Source of the DNA: Duganella levis
GTDB taxonomy: Bacteria > Pseudomonadota > Gammaproteobacteria > Burkholderiales > Burkholderiaceae_D
Direction of reading: 5' to 3'
NCBI RefSeq assembly: GCF_009857605.1
Contig: NZ_WWCT01000017.1
Location: forward strand, 62,001 to 126,000
DNA: 64,000 nt
A program made the translations under genes and the position numbers. Positions 9,758 through 20,746 of the stretch are shown piece after piece (position 1 is the stretch's first letter; every line of letters begins with the position of its first letter). Under the pieces are notes generated by a model, which ran no database searches, had not been told where the DNA came from, and saw nothing but the letters and a program-made list of their open reading frames with translations.

Positions 9758-12292
9758 ATGTTCGATTTCCTCTTTAAGCGTGCGACCGAAACCTCGGCCG
9801 TTCCCACAGCACCTGCGGCCACGCCCGAACAGGATGCGGCTGCGGCCGCCACTGCCGGTCGTCGGGACGAGCAAACGCAGCGCGCCGCCGCGCTGAATGG
9901 CAACGAAGCGGCCGCCGTCGCCTTGATCCTGGAGAGCGAGTTTGCCAGTGTGCGCCTGAGCGCGGCTGAGCATGTGCAGTCGCAGCCAGCCCTGGAACAG
10001 GTGTTGCAGGCGGTGCGCAATACCGACCGCCGCGTCGCCAAGCTGATGCAGGGGCGGCTGGACGCCATCCGTTACCAGCTGGCCGAGCAGCAAAAAGCCC
10101 AGGCTTGCCTGGATCAGGCGCACCGGATGTTGCAAGATGAGAAACTGACGCCGAACCAGGTGGCGGAGCTGGATCGTCAGTGGCAGGTGGTGGCGGCGGT
10201 GCCGGCGCTGGCCGAACCGTATGCGACCGCGCGCGCGGCGCTGGCGGCGCGGCTGGAGGCGCAGGTGGCATTGCAGCGCCGCATCATCGATGCGTTGGCG
10301 GCGGTGCGCAAGTTGCCGCACGCCGGTTTGCCGGCGGACGGGGCGCTGCAAGCGCTGGAACGTCATGCCGCCGACCAGGCGGAATACCAACAAGCACCAG
10401 AACACGGCGCCTTGCCGCGCCACCTGCTGAGCGACTTCGCCCAAGCGGTCGAGCAGGCGCGCGCCGCGCTGACGGTGGCGCAGAAGCCTGCCGCCGCGAC
10501 TGGCGTTGCCCCGGCGTCGAAGCCTGCTGCCACGTCCGCCGCTGCCAACGCGGCAGCAGGCGCGTCTGCGGACCCGGCGACGGGTGATGCCGCCTCCGCC
10601 ACAGCGAGCGGTGAATCCGCCGCTCCCGGCGCTGCATCGGCCGACGCCGTGCCCGCCAAGCCAGCCAAACAGCCAAAACAACCCAAGCAGCCGCCGACGG
10701 AAGTCGACAAAAAATTCCTGGAAACCATGGACGCGCTGGAAGCCGCCCTGGAGCAAGGTCAACTGCACGCCGCCGCCGAGCACGACAAATGGCTGCGCGA
10801 CCACAAGGCCCGCCTCACGCCCGCCCAGAACGACCACCTGACCCACGTCCGCGCCGAACTGAAGCGCCTGGGCGACTGGGCCCGCTGGGGCGGCAACGTC
10901 TCGCGTGAAGAGCTGGTCAAGGCCGTGGAAGACCTGGCCGGCCAGAAAATGGCCATGAGTGAGCTGGCCAAGAAAGTCGGCAGCATGCGCGACCGCTGGA
11001 AAGCGCTGGACGCCGTCTCCGGCCACGCGCCGAAATCGCTGTGGGAGCGCTTCGACGCCGCCTGCACCAGCGCCTACGCCCCGGCCGCCGCCCACTTCAA
11101 GCAACTGGCGGACGAGCGTCACGCCAACGCCGCCAAGGCCGAGGCGCTGATCGCCGAGACCCGTTCGCTGGCCGAATCGGTGGCTGCCGATGGCGCCGAC
11201 CTGAAAAACGTGGCCGCCGCTGGCCAACGCCTGCGCCAGATGTGGACCCGCCTGGGCACCATCGACCGCAAGGAAAAACGCAAGCTCGACCACACCTTCG
11301 ACAAGGTGCTGGCCGCCATGCTGGCGCCGCTGTCCGAGCAGCGCAAGGTAGAAGCCGCCAAGCGCGAGGAACTTATTACCGAAGCGGAAGCGCTGGAGCC
11401 GTCCGAGCGCCACACGCTGGACAAGCTGCGCCGCCTGCAGGAACGCTGGCAGGAGCAGGCCAAGTCGCTGCCGCTGGAACGCAAGGTCGAGCAGGCGCTG
11501 TGGCAGCGTTTCCGCGCCGCTTGCGACGCCATCTTTGCCAAGCGCAAGGAAACCGCCCACGCCGCCGATCACGAGCGCAAGGCCCATCTGCATGCCCGTG
11601 AAGCCATCTGCCACGAACTGGAAGAAGCCACCTTCAGCGGCGACGACAAGGCCCAGCTGGCCGCCATCGCCAAGGCGCTGAAGGATGCCGCCAACGCCTG
11701 GAACGCCGCCGGCGTGGTGCCGCGCGCGTCCGAGGCACGCATCAACCAGCGTTATCACAACGCGGTCGGCAAGGTGCAGGCGCAGGCGGACGCGATCAAG
11801 CGCCGCGCCGGCGCGGCCCAGGCCAATGCGCTGCGCGACAAACTGCGCCTGAACCAGGCGCTCGAAAACGAAGTCGCTTCGGATGGCGCCGCCATCGACG
11901 CGGCCGAGTGGCAAGCCAAATGGGCGGCGTTGCCGTCGCTGGGCAATGATTACGAACGCGCGCTGCAAGGCCGCTTCAACGCCGCGCTGGACGCGCTCAA
12001 CGGCAAGCGCAGCGACTACGCGGCGCAGCTGGAGCGCAACCGCGCCAAGCTGCTGGACGAAGTGCTGCGGCTGGAAATCGTGGCCGGCGTCGACAGTGGC
12101 GCTGAGTTTGCCCGTGAACGCCTGAAGATGCAGGTCGAAGTGCTGCAATCGTCGCTGAAATCCGGCCAGAAACCGCAATCGGCCACCGCCGCCTATCTGC
12201 AACTGTGCGCGATGCCGGCCCTGGCCGACGCCCGCACCGCCAGCCGCATCGAGCAACTGTTCCGCCGCATCGGCGCCTCGGAGCGCGCATGA
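9758..12292 (+). CDS. DUF349 repeat protein
   Basis: 844 aa, strongly helical and Ala/charged, with repeated W-(K/R)-x-A-type units typical of DUF349 proteins (for example MRDRWKALDA, LWQRFRAACDAIFAKRKE, EWQAKWAALPSLGNDYERALQGRF). Residues about 245-315 are a low-complexity Ala/Pro/Lys linker rich in AKPAKQPKQPKQP. No signal peptide. The family is widespread in proteobacteria without a firmly assigned biochemical role. The stop overlaps the moaE start (ATGA at 12289-12292), so moaE is coupled to it. Confidence 0.85.
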   Translation: MFDFLFKRATETSAVPTAPAATPEQDAAAAATAGRRDEQTQRAAALNGNEAAAVALILESEFASVRLSAAEHVQSQPALEQVLQAVRNTDRRVAKLMQGRLDAIRYQLAEQQKAQACLDQAHRMLQDEKLTPNQVAELDRQWQVVAAVPALAEPYATARAALAARLEAQVALQRRIIDALAAVRKLPHAGLPADGALQALERHAADQAEYQQAPEHGALPRHLLSDFAQAVEQARAALTVAQKPAAATGVAPASKPAATSAAANAAAGASADPATGDAASATASGESAAPGAASADAVPAKPAKQPKQPKQPPTEVDKKFLETMDALEAALEQGQLHAAAEHDKWLRDHKARLTPAQNDHLTHVRAELKRLGDWARWGGNVSREELVKAVEDLAGQKMAMSELAKKVGSMRDRWKALDAVSGHAPKSLWERFDAACTSAYAPAAAHFKQLADERHANAAKAEALIAETRSLAESVAADGADLKNVAAAGQRLRQMWTRLGTIDRKEKRKLDHTFDKVLAAMLAPLSEQRKVEAAKREELITEAEALEPSERHTLDKLRRLQERWQEQAKSLPLERKVEQALWQRFRAACDAIFAKRKETAHAADHERKAHLHAREAICHELEEATFSGDDKAQLAAIAKALKDAANAWNAAGVVPRASEARINQRYHNAVGKVQAQADAIKRRAGAAQANALRDKLRLNQALENEVASDGAAIDAAEWQAKWAALPSLGNDYERALQGRFNAALDALNGKRSDYAAQLERNRAKLLDEVLRLEIVAGVDSGAEFARERLKMQVEVLQSSLKSGQKPQSATAAYLQLCAMPALADARTASRIEQLFRRIGASERA

Positions 12293-12747
12293 GCTTGAAC
12301 GAAGTCCGCATTCAGACCGGGGATTTCGATTTGTCGACCGAGGTGGCGCAGCTGCGCGCCGGCTACCCCAAAGTAGGGGGCGTGGTCACCTTCGTCGGCA
12401 CGGTGCGCGATCTGAATGAAGGCGCTACTGTGTCGGAGATGGAGCTGGAGCACTATCCGGGCATGACCGAGCAGGCGATCAGTGACATTATTGACAAGGC
12501 CAGGCAGCGCTGGCCGATTTTCAGTGCGCTGGTGATTCACCGCGTGGGGCCGCTCAAGCCGAAGGATCAGATCGTGCTAGTGGCGGTCACCTCGGCGCAC
12601 CGGGGCGAGGCGTTTGCCGCCAGCGAGTTCATCATCGACTATCTGAAGACGGAAGCGCCGTTTTGGAAGAAGGAGCAGACGCCTGAGGGCGCGCGCTGGG
12701 TGGATGCCCGCGTCAGCGACGACCAGGCGCTTAACAAATGGTTGTAG
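12289..12747 (+). CDS. moaE: Molybdopterin synthase catalytic subunit MoaE
   Basis: 152 aa, full length. Conserved MoaE signatures are visible: GAVVTFVGTVR-type segment (GGVVTFVGTVRDLNEG), ELEHYPGMTE, IHRVGPL, and the C-terminal APFWKKEQTPEG with the catalytic Lys region. Together with MoaD it inserts two sulphurs into precursor Z to make molybdopterin. Unusually, moaD is not adjacent here; the upstream partner is the DUF349 gene, overlapping by ATGA. The downstream gene is clpB under its own promoter. Confidence 0.95.
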   Translation: MSLNEVRIQTGDFDLSTEVAQLRAGYPKVGGVVTFVGTVRDLNEGATVSEMELEHYPGMTEQAISDIIDKARQRWPIFSALVIHRVGPLKPKDQIVLVAVTSAHRGEAFAASEFIIDYLKTEAPFWKKEQTPEGARWVDARVSDDQALNKWL

Positions 12748-12753
12748 CTGCTC

Positions 12754-12790
12754 CTTGAAAAGCTATCGCTGATCCCTATGTTAGCGATAG
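12754..12790 (+). promoter_or_regulatory. Probable RpoH (sigma-32) promoter of clpB with overlapping palindrome
   Basis: CTTGAAA (12754-12760), a 13-nt spacer, then CCCTATGT (12774-12781) match the sigma-32 consensus CTTGAAA-N11-16-CCCCATnT. An 8-bp inverted repeat CTATCGCT/AGCGATAG (12763-12770 and 12783-12790) brackets the -10. The clpB ATG is 32 nt after the -10 element. Confidence 0.75.
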
Positions 12791-12812
12791 TTAAATATAT
12801 CGGAGCAACACC

Positions 12813-15410
<2,598 letters not shown>

Positions 15411-15414
15411 TCCC

Positions 15415-16308
15415 TTACGAGCGGACGATGCGGTTGCGGCCGTCGCGTTTGGCGCAGTACAGCGCGTCGTCCGCCCGTTTCAGCACTTCTTCGTAGGACA
15501 GGTCGCCCACGGCCATCTCGCTCAGACCGCCGCTGATGGTGGCGCCGGTCTGTTCAGCGATGCGCTGGCGCAGTCTTTCTGTGATCGGCAGCGCTTGTTC
15601 GCTGTCGGTGTGCGGCATCAGCACGACAAACTCATCCCCTCCCAGCCGCGCCGGAAAATCGGTGGCGCGCAACTCCCGCCGGCAGACGTCGGCAGTGGCC
15701 GCGATGGTCTTGTCGCCGGCCAGATGGCCTTGGCCGTCGTTGATACTCTTGAAGTGATCGATATCGAAAATCAGCACCGAGGCCGGCATCTTGTAGCGGG
15801 CGAACAGTTCGAAATGCTCGGTCAGGCTGCTCATCAGCTTGCGGCGGTTGGGCAGGTTGCTCAGTGAATCGGTCTCGCTCTGCATGCGCAGCAGCGCTTC
15901 CAGTTTCTTGCTGGCGGTGATATTGCTGGCGACCCACAGCACCGCTTCTTCTTCCAGCACCTGATAGTCCAGCGGCTGCACGCGGCCTTCAAACCAGATC
16001 AGTTCTTCCGGGCCATCGGTGCCGATGCCTTTGACGTCGTCCCGCCCCAGCGCGTACTCCACCACATGCAAACCGTGCGAAGCCAGCGCGATGGCGACCT
16101 GTGCCTGGAACCAGGCGGCTTTTTCCGGGTGCAGCACGTCGTCCAGCGTCTTGCCGACCAGGCCGCTACCGTCGTGGTAATAGCGGCTATCGGTACCGCC
16201 GAATACAGCGGCGTAGCGGCCGCTGCGGGTGAGAATGAATGCCGGGTCCGGCAGCGCCGACAGCAGGGCCGCGATCTGTTCGTTCGAGAAGAGAGACAGG
16301 TCCGCCAT
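15415..16308 (-). CDS. PAS-GGDEF diguanylate cyclase, soluble
   Basis: 297 aa from ATG 16308 (MADLSLFSNEQ); a GTG at 16368 would add 20 residues and neither start has a strong Shine-Dalgarno. An N-terminal PAS-like domain (about 10-130) is followed by a GGDEF domain with RLGGDEFVVLMPH. The I-site RxxD is present as RATD five residues before GGDEF. No membrane segment or signal peptide. Predicted activity is c-di-GMP synthesis with product inhibition. It is convergent with clpB with a 4-bp gap and shows no terminator hairpin between. Confidence 0.9.
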   Translation of the reverse strand: MADLSLFSNEQIAALLSALPDPAFILTRSGRYAAVFGGTDSRYYHDGSGLVGKTLDDVLHPEKAAWFQAQVAIALASHGLHVVEYALGRDDVKGIGTDGPEELIWFEGRVQPLDYQVLEEEAVLWVASNITASKKLEALLRMQSETDSLSNLPNRRKLMSSLTEHFELFARYKMPASVLIFDIDHFKSINDGQGHLAGDKTIAATADVCRRELRATDFPARLGGDEFVVLMPHTDSEQALPITERLRQRIAEQTGATISGGLSEMAVGDLSYEEVLKRADDALYCAKRDGRNRIVRS

Positions 16309-16417
16309 TCGATAGGTTTTTTCTAATTGATTGGTTTCCACTAATGTACCGTACTTTTGTCCAAGCACAGCTTATCGGCAGAAAATAGGAAAACTTAACG
16401 AACGGTCATTATTGTTG

Positions 16418-17203
16418 TTATTTAAAAAATGCCGACGGCGAACAGCCGAAGGTTTTGCGGAACATGGCCGAAAAAGCGGACTGGCTGGCATAGCCCAGTT
16501 CGGCCGCCACCTGCGACAGCGGCATGCCGTTGGCGATCAGCGGCGCCGCGTGCGCCAGCCGCGCTTGCTGGCGCCATTGCGCGAAGCCCATGCCCAGTTC
16601 GCGCTCGAACAGGCGGGCGAGGGTGCGTTCGGAGGCGCCGACCTGGCCGGCCCAGTTGGTTAGCGTGCGTTCCGCGCCGGGATCGGCGATCAGCGCGTCG
16701 CACAGCGCTTTCAGGCGCTTGTCGGTGGGCAGCGGCACGCGCACCGGCTGCACCGCGCAGCGCGGAATTTCGTCGAGGATCATTTCCATCAGCAGGTGTT
16801 CGCGCGGCGATTGCTCGCTGCGGTCGTGCTGTTCCAGCGCCGTCAGCAGCTCGCGCAGCAGGCTGGACAGTTCCAGCACCTTGCATTCGTTGCCGGCGAA
16901 CGGCGCGCGGCCGGCGTACACCGACATCGGCCGCAGATGGGTATTTTCCAGTACGGTCACGCCATGCACCACGCCGGGCGGAATCCAGACGGCGCGCTGC
17001 TGCGGCACGATCCAGCTGCTGTGGTTGGCTTCGACCCGCATCACGCCTTGCAGCGCGTAAGTGAACTGGCCCCAGCTGTGGTGGTGCGGCAGCAGCACGG
17101 CGGCCGCTTGCAGGTCGCGTCCGGACATCGTCAGCGGCCGCTCGGCGCTGGGCGTGTCGCTGTGCCAGTCGAAGCGGGTATGGTTGACGATGGGAATAGG
17201 CAT
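16418..17203 (-). CDS. AraC-family regulator with cupin-like N-terminus
   Basis: 261 aa. The N-terminal half has the cupin signature HHHSWGQFTYALQGVM and IPPGVVHGV; the C-terminal half (about 165-261) holds two helix-turn-helices ending in LGYASQSAFSAMFRKTFGCSPS, the AraC/XylS signature. It is divergent from the MFS transporter gene with an 89-bp shared promoter region, an arrangement usual for a local activator/repressor of the transporter, as in NimR-type regulators. The ligand is unknown. Confidence 0.92.
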   Translation of the reverse strand: MPIPIVNHTRFDWHSDTPSAERPLTMSGRDLQAAAVLLPHHHSWGQFTYALQGVMRVEANHSSWIVPQQRAVWIPPGVVHGVTVLENTHLRPMSVYAGRAPFAGNECKVLELSSLLRELLTALEQHDRSEQSPREHLLMEMILDEIPRCAVQPVRVPLPTDKRLKALCDALIADPGAERTLTNWAGQVGASERTLARLFERELGMGFAQWRQQARLAHAAPLIANGMPLSQVAAELGYASQSAFSAMFRKTFGCSPSAFFK

Positions 17204-17292
17204 GGCAGAAAAGCGATAAATGTTGTCGCTCTATCTTAAATCAGACTGACGCAAATTGCTTACACTTTGGCAAAACAACCAGGGGGAGCAGT

Positions 17293-18528
17293 ATGAACGA
17301 CAAGACCTTGCTGCGGCAGGACGCCCGCGTGATCGGGCTGGTAGGGCTGGCGCATGGCACTTCGCATTTTTATCACGTGATTCTGGCGGCGCTGATTCCG
17401 TGGCTGAAGCCGGAGTTTGGGCTCAGCTATTCTGAGCTGGGGCTGCTGATGACGGTGTTCTTCGTGGTGTCCGGCGTAGGGCAGGCGATGGCCGGCTTCG
17501 TGGTCGACCGGCTCGACGCGCGCACCGTGCTGTTCAGCGGCATTGCGCTGCTGGGCTTGTCGGCGGTGATGCTGTCGAGCGCACACAGCTATCCGCAACT
17601 GATGCTGGGCGCCTTGCTGGCCGGCTGCGGCAACAGTGTGTTTCATCCGGCTGACTACACGCTGCTGAACCAGCGCGTGTCCAAGGCGCGGCTGGCGCAT
17701 GGCTTCTCGGTGCACGGCATCAGTGGCAATATCGGCTGGGCGCTTTCGCCGCTGTTCCTGACGTTTGTGGCGGCCCGTAGCGACTGGCGCACCGCGTTGC
17801 TGAGCGCTTCGCTGTTGCCGCTGCTGGTGCTGGCGCTGCTGGTCTGGAACCGCCATGCGCTGCGTCCCGAGCCGGCCGCGATTCCGGTTGCCGGCGTGGC
17901 CGGCGCCAAGGCCGGATTGGCCGACGCCAGCGCCTTTGGCTTTCTCAAGCTGAAAGTGGTGTGGCTTTGCTTTGCCTTTTTCCTGATCTCCGCCGTGGCG
18001 CTGGCCGGCATCCAGACCTTTGCCGCCACCAGCCTGGTCAGCCTGTACGGCATGTCGCTGGGCACGGCCACCTCGGCCTACACCTGCTTTATGTTCGCGT
18101 CGGCGGCTGGTATGGCGTATGGCGGCTTCCTCGGCGCGGGCAGCCGCAACCATGACCGCATCATCATGATCGCCTTCGGCACGGCGGCTGTGCTGGCGCT
18201 GATCCTGGCGGCGGCCGTGGTGCCGGCGTGGATGGCGGTGGTGCTGATGGCCGCGATCGGCCTGGTGACCGGCATCTCCGGCCCGTCGCGCGACCTGATG
18301 ATACGCGGCGCGGCGCCGGCCAACGCCACCGGCCGCGTGTTCGGCGTGGTGTACTCGGGCCTGGACAGCGGCCTGGCGCTGGGTCCGCTGCTGTTCGGCG
18401 CGCTGATGGATGCGCACCATCCGGCCGGCGTGTTCGTGTTTATCGGCATATTCCAGGCGCTGGTGATCCTGACGGCGGTGGGTGTGGGCAGCAACAGCCG
18501 CGTGGCCGTCACCGCCAAAACCGCATAG
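17293..18528 (+). CDS. MFS transporter, fosmidomycin-resistance-like
   Basis: 411 aa with about 12 hydrophobic segments and the MFS A-like motif GFVVDRLDARTVLF after the second helix pair. The start MNDKTLLRQDARVIGLVGLAHGTSHFYH and the phrase FHPADYTLLNQRV resemble the Fsr/YfkF-type exporter group. RBS AGGGGGAG lies just before the ATG. Probably an inner-membrane proton-driven exporter of a small toxic compound, controlled by the divergent AraC regulator. Substrate is inferred only from family likeness. Confidence 0.87.
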   Translation: MNDKTLLRQDARVIGLVGLAHGTSHFYHVILAALIPWLKPEFGLSYSELGLLMTVFFVVSGVGQAMAGFVVDRLDARTVLFSGIALLGLSAVMLSSAHSYPQLMLGALLAGCGNSVFHPADYTLLNQRVSKARLAHGFSVHGISGNIGWALSPLFLTFVAARSDWRTALLSASLLPLLVLALLVWNRHALRPEPAAIPVAGVAGAKAGLADASAFGFLKLKVVWLCFAFFLISAVALAGIQTFAATSLVSLYGMSLGTATSAYTCFMFASAAGMAYGGFLGAGSRNHDRIIMIAFGTAAVLALILAAAVVPAWMAVVLMAAIGLVTGISGPSRDLMIRGAAPANATGRVFGVVYSGLDSGLALGPLLFGALMDAHHPAGVFVFIGIFQALVILTAVGVGSNSRVAVTAKTA

Positions 18529-18561
18529 AATCAAAGCATCTTAACGATGCAAGGAACCGCC

Positions 18562-19056
18562 ATGAGTTTTGCCACCACCGATTTGTGCGACGACAACGCC
18601 AACCTGCTGGAAGACGGCCGCCTGAACGTGCTGCCGCCGGTGTTCAAGCATTACGGCCAGCGTGTGCGCTTTTCCGGCCGCGTGGTGACGCTGAAGGTGC
18701 ATGAAGACAACGCCATGGTGCGCGCCATGCTGGAAACGCCGGGCGACGGCAATGTGCTGGTGGTGGACGGCGGCGGCAGCCTGCGGCGGGCGCTGGTCGG
18801 CGGGCAGTTGGGTTTGCTGGCGCAGGACAACGGCTGGTCCGGCATCATCGTTGATGGTTGCATCCGAGATACCGAGGAAATCAACGCCTGCGACATCGGC
18901 GTGCGCGCGCTGGCGGCGCATCCGCAAAAGAGCAGCAAGAAGGGTGTGGGGGAGCGCAATGTGCGGGTGCAGATCGCCGGCGTGCCGGTCAATCCGGGCG
19001 ATTGGGTTTATGCCGATGCCGACGGCGTGCTGATTGCGCAGCAAAAGCTGGCTTGA
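18562..19056 (+). CDS. rraA: RraA-family protein (RNase E activity regulator-like/HMG aldolase fold)
   Basis: 164 aa from ATG 18562, selected because AAGGA sits 7 nt upstream; an ATG at 18547 has no such site. The conserved GGQLGLLAQDNGWSGIIVDGCIRDTEEI stretch contains the G-x-R-D signature, and KSSKKGVGERNV and GDWVYADADGVL match RraA. E. coli RraA binds RNase E and slows mRNA decay; many relatives with the same fold are HMG/CHA aldolases, so the biochemical role is not certain. It begins 34 bp after the MFS gene. Confidence 0.88.
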   Translation: MSFATTDLCDDNANLLEDGRLNVLPPVFKHYGQRVRFSGRVVTLKVHEDNAMVRAMLETPGDGNVLVVDGGGSLRRALVGGQLGLLAQDNGWSGIIVDGCIRDTEEINACDIGVRALAAHPQKSSKKGVGERNVRVQIAGVPVNPGDWVYADADGVLIAQQKLA

Positions 19057-19066
19057 GGAGAAGAAA

Positions 19067-19089
19067 CCGCAGCGGCAGCGTCGCTGCGG
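19067..19089. terminator. Hairpin between convergent genes
   Basis: CCGCAGCG (19067-19074) and CGCTGCGG (19082-19089) are perfect inverted arms; an alternative tighter stem GCAGCG/CGCTGC centred at 19081 is also possible. It lies between rraA and the convergent small gene. There is no long T run, so terminator function is inferred from position. Confidence 0.45.
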
Positions 19090-19100
19090 CTTGGCCTTGA

Positions 19101-19322
19101 TTAAGGCTGCTGGTGTTTCTGCAGATGACGACGCAGGCGCTGCTGGAATTCGTCGACATCATCGACCGTGGTCAGGTCATCGTCGACTTCGATCATATGG
19201 GTGGCGTGACCCGGCGCAAACGACACCGTGGCCTCCACACCATCTTTCTTCTCCGTCAGGTTATGCCCCTGGATGGCGCCCAGCACGTTGCCGTGCACGT
19301 CAGTTACGATGGTCATCTTCAT
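19101..19322 (-). CDS. Small hypothetical protein, second of a pair
   Basis: 73 aa, acidic middle (MIEVDDDLTTVDDVDEF) and basic C-terminus (RLRRHLQKHQQP). No signal peptide or membrane segment; not recognised. Its ATG overlaps the stop of the upstream small gene as ATGA (19319-19322), which indicates coupled translation and supports both genes being real. Function unknown. Confidence 0.6.
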   Translation of the reverse strand: MKMTIVTDVHGNVLGAIQGHNLTEKKDGVEATVSFAPGHATHMIEVDDDLTTVDDVDEFQQRLRRHLQKHQQP

Positions 19323-19576
19323 GACATCCCCCCGCCTTGCAAGTTGTGGAAGCAGCCGCCAACGCCCTGGTTGTGGATGGTGACGAAATACGTGGCGTTG
19401 CCGTTGTTGTCCTTGGCCTTGCGCTGCTGGTCGGCCAGGTGGATGGCGCCCTGGTTGGGCGTTTTGACGTCTGCCGATGCAAACTGGGTGCCGCGGTCGC
19501 CGCCGTAGGTATAACTCCAGGTGACGGATTGGCCGGGGGCCAGGAAGGTCAGCGGCCCTACATTATTGAAAGCCAT
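19319..19576 (-). CDS. Small beta-rich hypothetical protein, first of a pair
   Basis: 85 aa from ATG 19576, preceded by GGAGGAG, a strong ribosome-binding site. The sequence is Gly/Asn/Thr/Tyr-rich (PGQSVTWSYTYGGDRG, NATYFVTIHNQG) and looks like a small beta-sandwich without signal peptide. Not recognised. It overlaps the following 73-aa gene by 4 nt. The two are flanked by rraA (convergent) and rlmJ (divergent). Confidence 0.62.
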   Translation of the reverse strand: MAFNNVGPLTFLAPGQSVTWSYTYGGDRGTQFASADVKTPNQGAIHLADQQRKAKDNNGNATYFVTIHNQGVGGCFHNLQGGGMS

Positions 19577-19595
19577 AATCTCCTCCATGAAATAG

Positions 19596-19683
19596 GCTGC
19601 GCCAACGGATGCCGACGCAGCAGTTCCATCTTAGTCAGCCCGCATGCAGGCGCTTTGATGCAAACGATATGCGGGCTTTTTTT
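19596..19683 (+). ncRNA. Candidate structured RNA or leader ending in an intrinsic terminator
   Basis: Two stems follow each other on the plus strand: GCTGCG/CGCAGC (19596-19601, 19616-19621) and AGCCCGCAT/ATGCGGGCT (19637-19645, 19669-19677), the second followed directly by seven T (19677-19683). This looks like an intrinsic terminator, yet no plus-strand gene precedes it; rlmJ starts 58 nt later. It could be a small RNA or an attenuator in the rlmJ leader. The 23-nt loop of the second stem is long, which weakens the case. Confidence 0.4.
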
Positions 19684-19741
19684 GGTTGCCGGCCGGTTCT
19701 GAGGGATAATGTCGGATTGAATCAATCAGGATCACCAGCTT

Positions 19742-20701
19742 ATGTTCTCTTACCGCCATGCCTTCCACGCGGGTAACCACGCCGACGTGCTCAAGCACTT
19801 CATCACCATCCAGTTACTGCAGTACCTGAATCAGAAAGATGTGGCCTATAGCTACATCGACACCCATTCGGGCGCCGGCGTCTACGAGCTGGACGGCGCG
19901 TTCGCGTCCAAGAATGCCGAGTACGACACCGGCATCGGCCCGCTGTGGAACCTGACGGATATGCCGGCCCCGGTCAAGGAATACGTCGACCTGGTGCGCG
20001 GCATGAACCCGAGCGGCAAGATGCGCTACTACCCGGGCTCGCCGTACGTCGCCGACAAGGTGGCGCGCGAGCAGGACCGCCTGCGCCTGTTCGAGCTGCA
20101 CCCGGCCGACTCCAAGCTGCTGGCGGATAACTTCCGCAAGCTGGATGAGCACGCTGCGCAGCAAGGCATTCGCTCGACCGTGCGCGGCAAGCGCGTGCTG
20201 GTCACGCGTGGCGACGGCTTTGCTGCACTGAAGGCGCTGCTGCCGCCGCCATCGCGCCGCGCGCTGGTGCTGATCGATCCGCCGTATGAAGACAAGCAGG
20301 ACTACAAGAAGACCAAGGACGTGCTGGCCGAAGCGCTGGGCCGCTTCCCGACCGGCACCTACGCGGTCTGGTATCCGCTGTTGCAGCGCATGGAATCGCG
20401 TCAGTTCGCCGACAAGCTGAAGCAGCTGCCGGCCGCACAGTGGCTGAACGTGGTGCTGACGATCAAGACGCCGATGCCGGACGGGATTGGCGGCCTGCAC
20501 AGCAGTGGCATGTTCATCCTGAACCCGCCGTACACGCTGGAACCGATGCTGAAAGAAGTCATGCCTTGGCTGGTGAAGGCGCTGGGGCAGGACGCCGGCG
20601 CGCGCTTTACGCTGGAGGCGGGCACACAGACGACGGGTACGCGCAACACTAGCGAGCGCCGTCCACCTATCCGTCAGAAAAATATTGTAAAGAGTACATA
20701 A
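19742..20701 (+). CDS. rlmJ: 23S rRNA (adenine(2030)-N6)-methyltransferase RlmJ
   Basis: 319 aa. The N-terminus MFSYRHAFHAGNHADVLKH, the SAM-site region THSGAGVYEL, and the catalytic DPPY at residues 179-182 identify RlmJ, which methylates A2030 of 23S rRNA. It is about 40 residues longer than the 280-aa E. coli protein; much of this is a charged C-terminal tail (after the conserved ending, a Thr/Arg-rich stretch). Monocistronic; a hairpin with T run sits just upstream. Confidence 0.95.
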   Translation: MFSYRHAFHAGNHADVLKHFITIQLLQYLNQKDVAYSYIDTHSGAGVYELDGAFASKNAEYDTGIGPLWNLTDMPAPVKEYVDLVRGMNPSGKMRYYPGSPYVADKVAREQDRLRLFELHPADSKLLADNFRKLDEHAAQQGIRSTVRGKRVLVTRGDGFAALKALLPPPSRRALVLIDPPYEDKQDYKKTKDVLAEALGRFPTGTYAVWYPLLQRMESRQFADKLKQLPAAQWLNVVLTIKTPMPDGIGGLHSSGMFILNPPYTLEPMLKEVMPWLVKALGQDAGARFTLEAGTQTTGTRNTSERRPPIRQKNIVKST

Positions 20702-20746
20702 TTAGGTATAGGCTGGGGACAAGCAGATTGACACTGGGAGCTCCCC

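Noticed and set aside
9743..12256. 837-aa minus-strand open frame
   Set aside because: Antisense shadow of the DUF349 gene caused by high GC; composition is His/Arg/Gly-rich without domains.
12763..12790. CIRCE element (HrcA operator) before clpB
   Set aside because: The arms CTATCGCT/AGCGATAG do not match TTAGCACTC/GAGTGCTAA, and the spacing differs.
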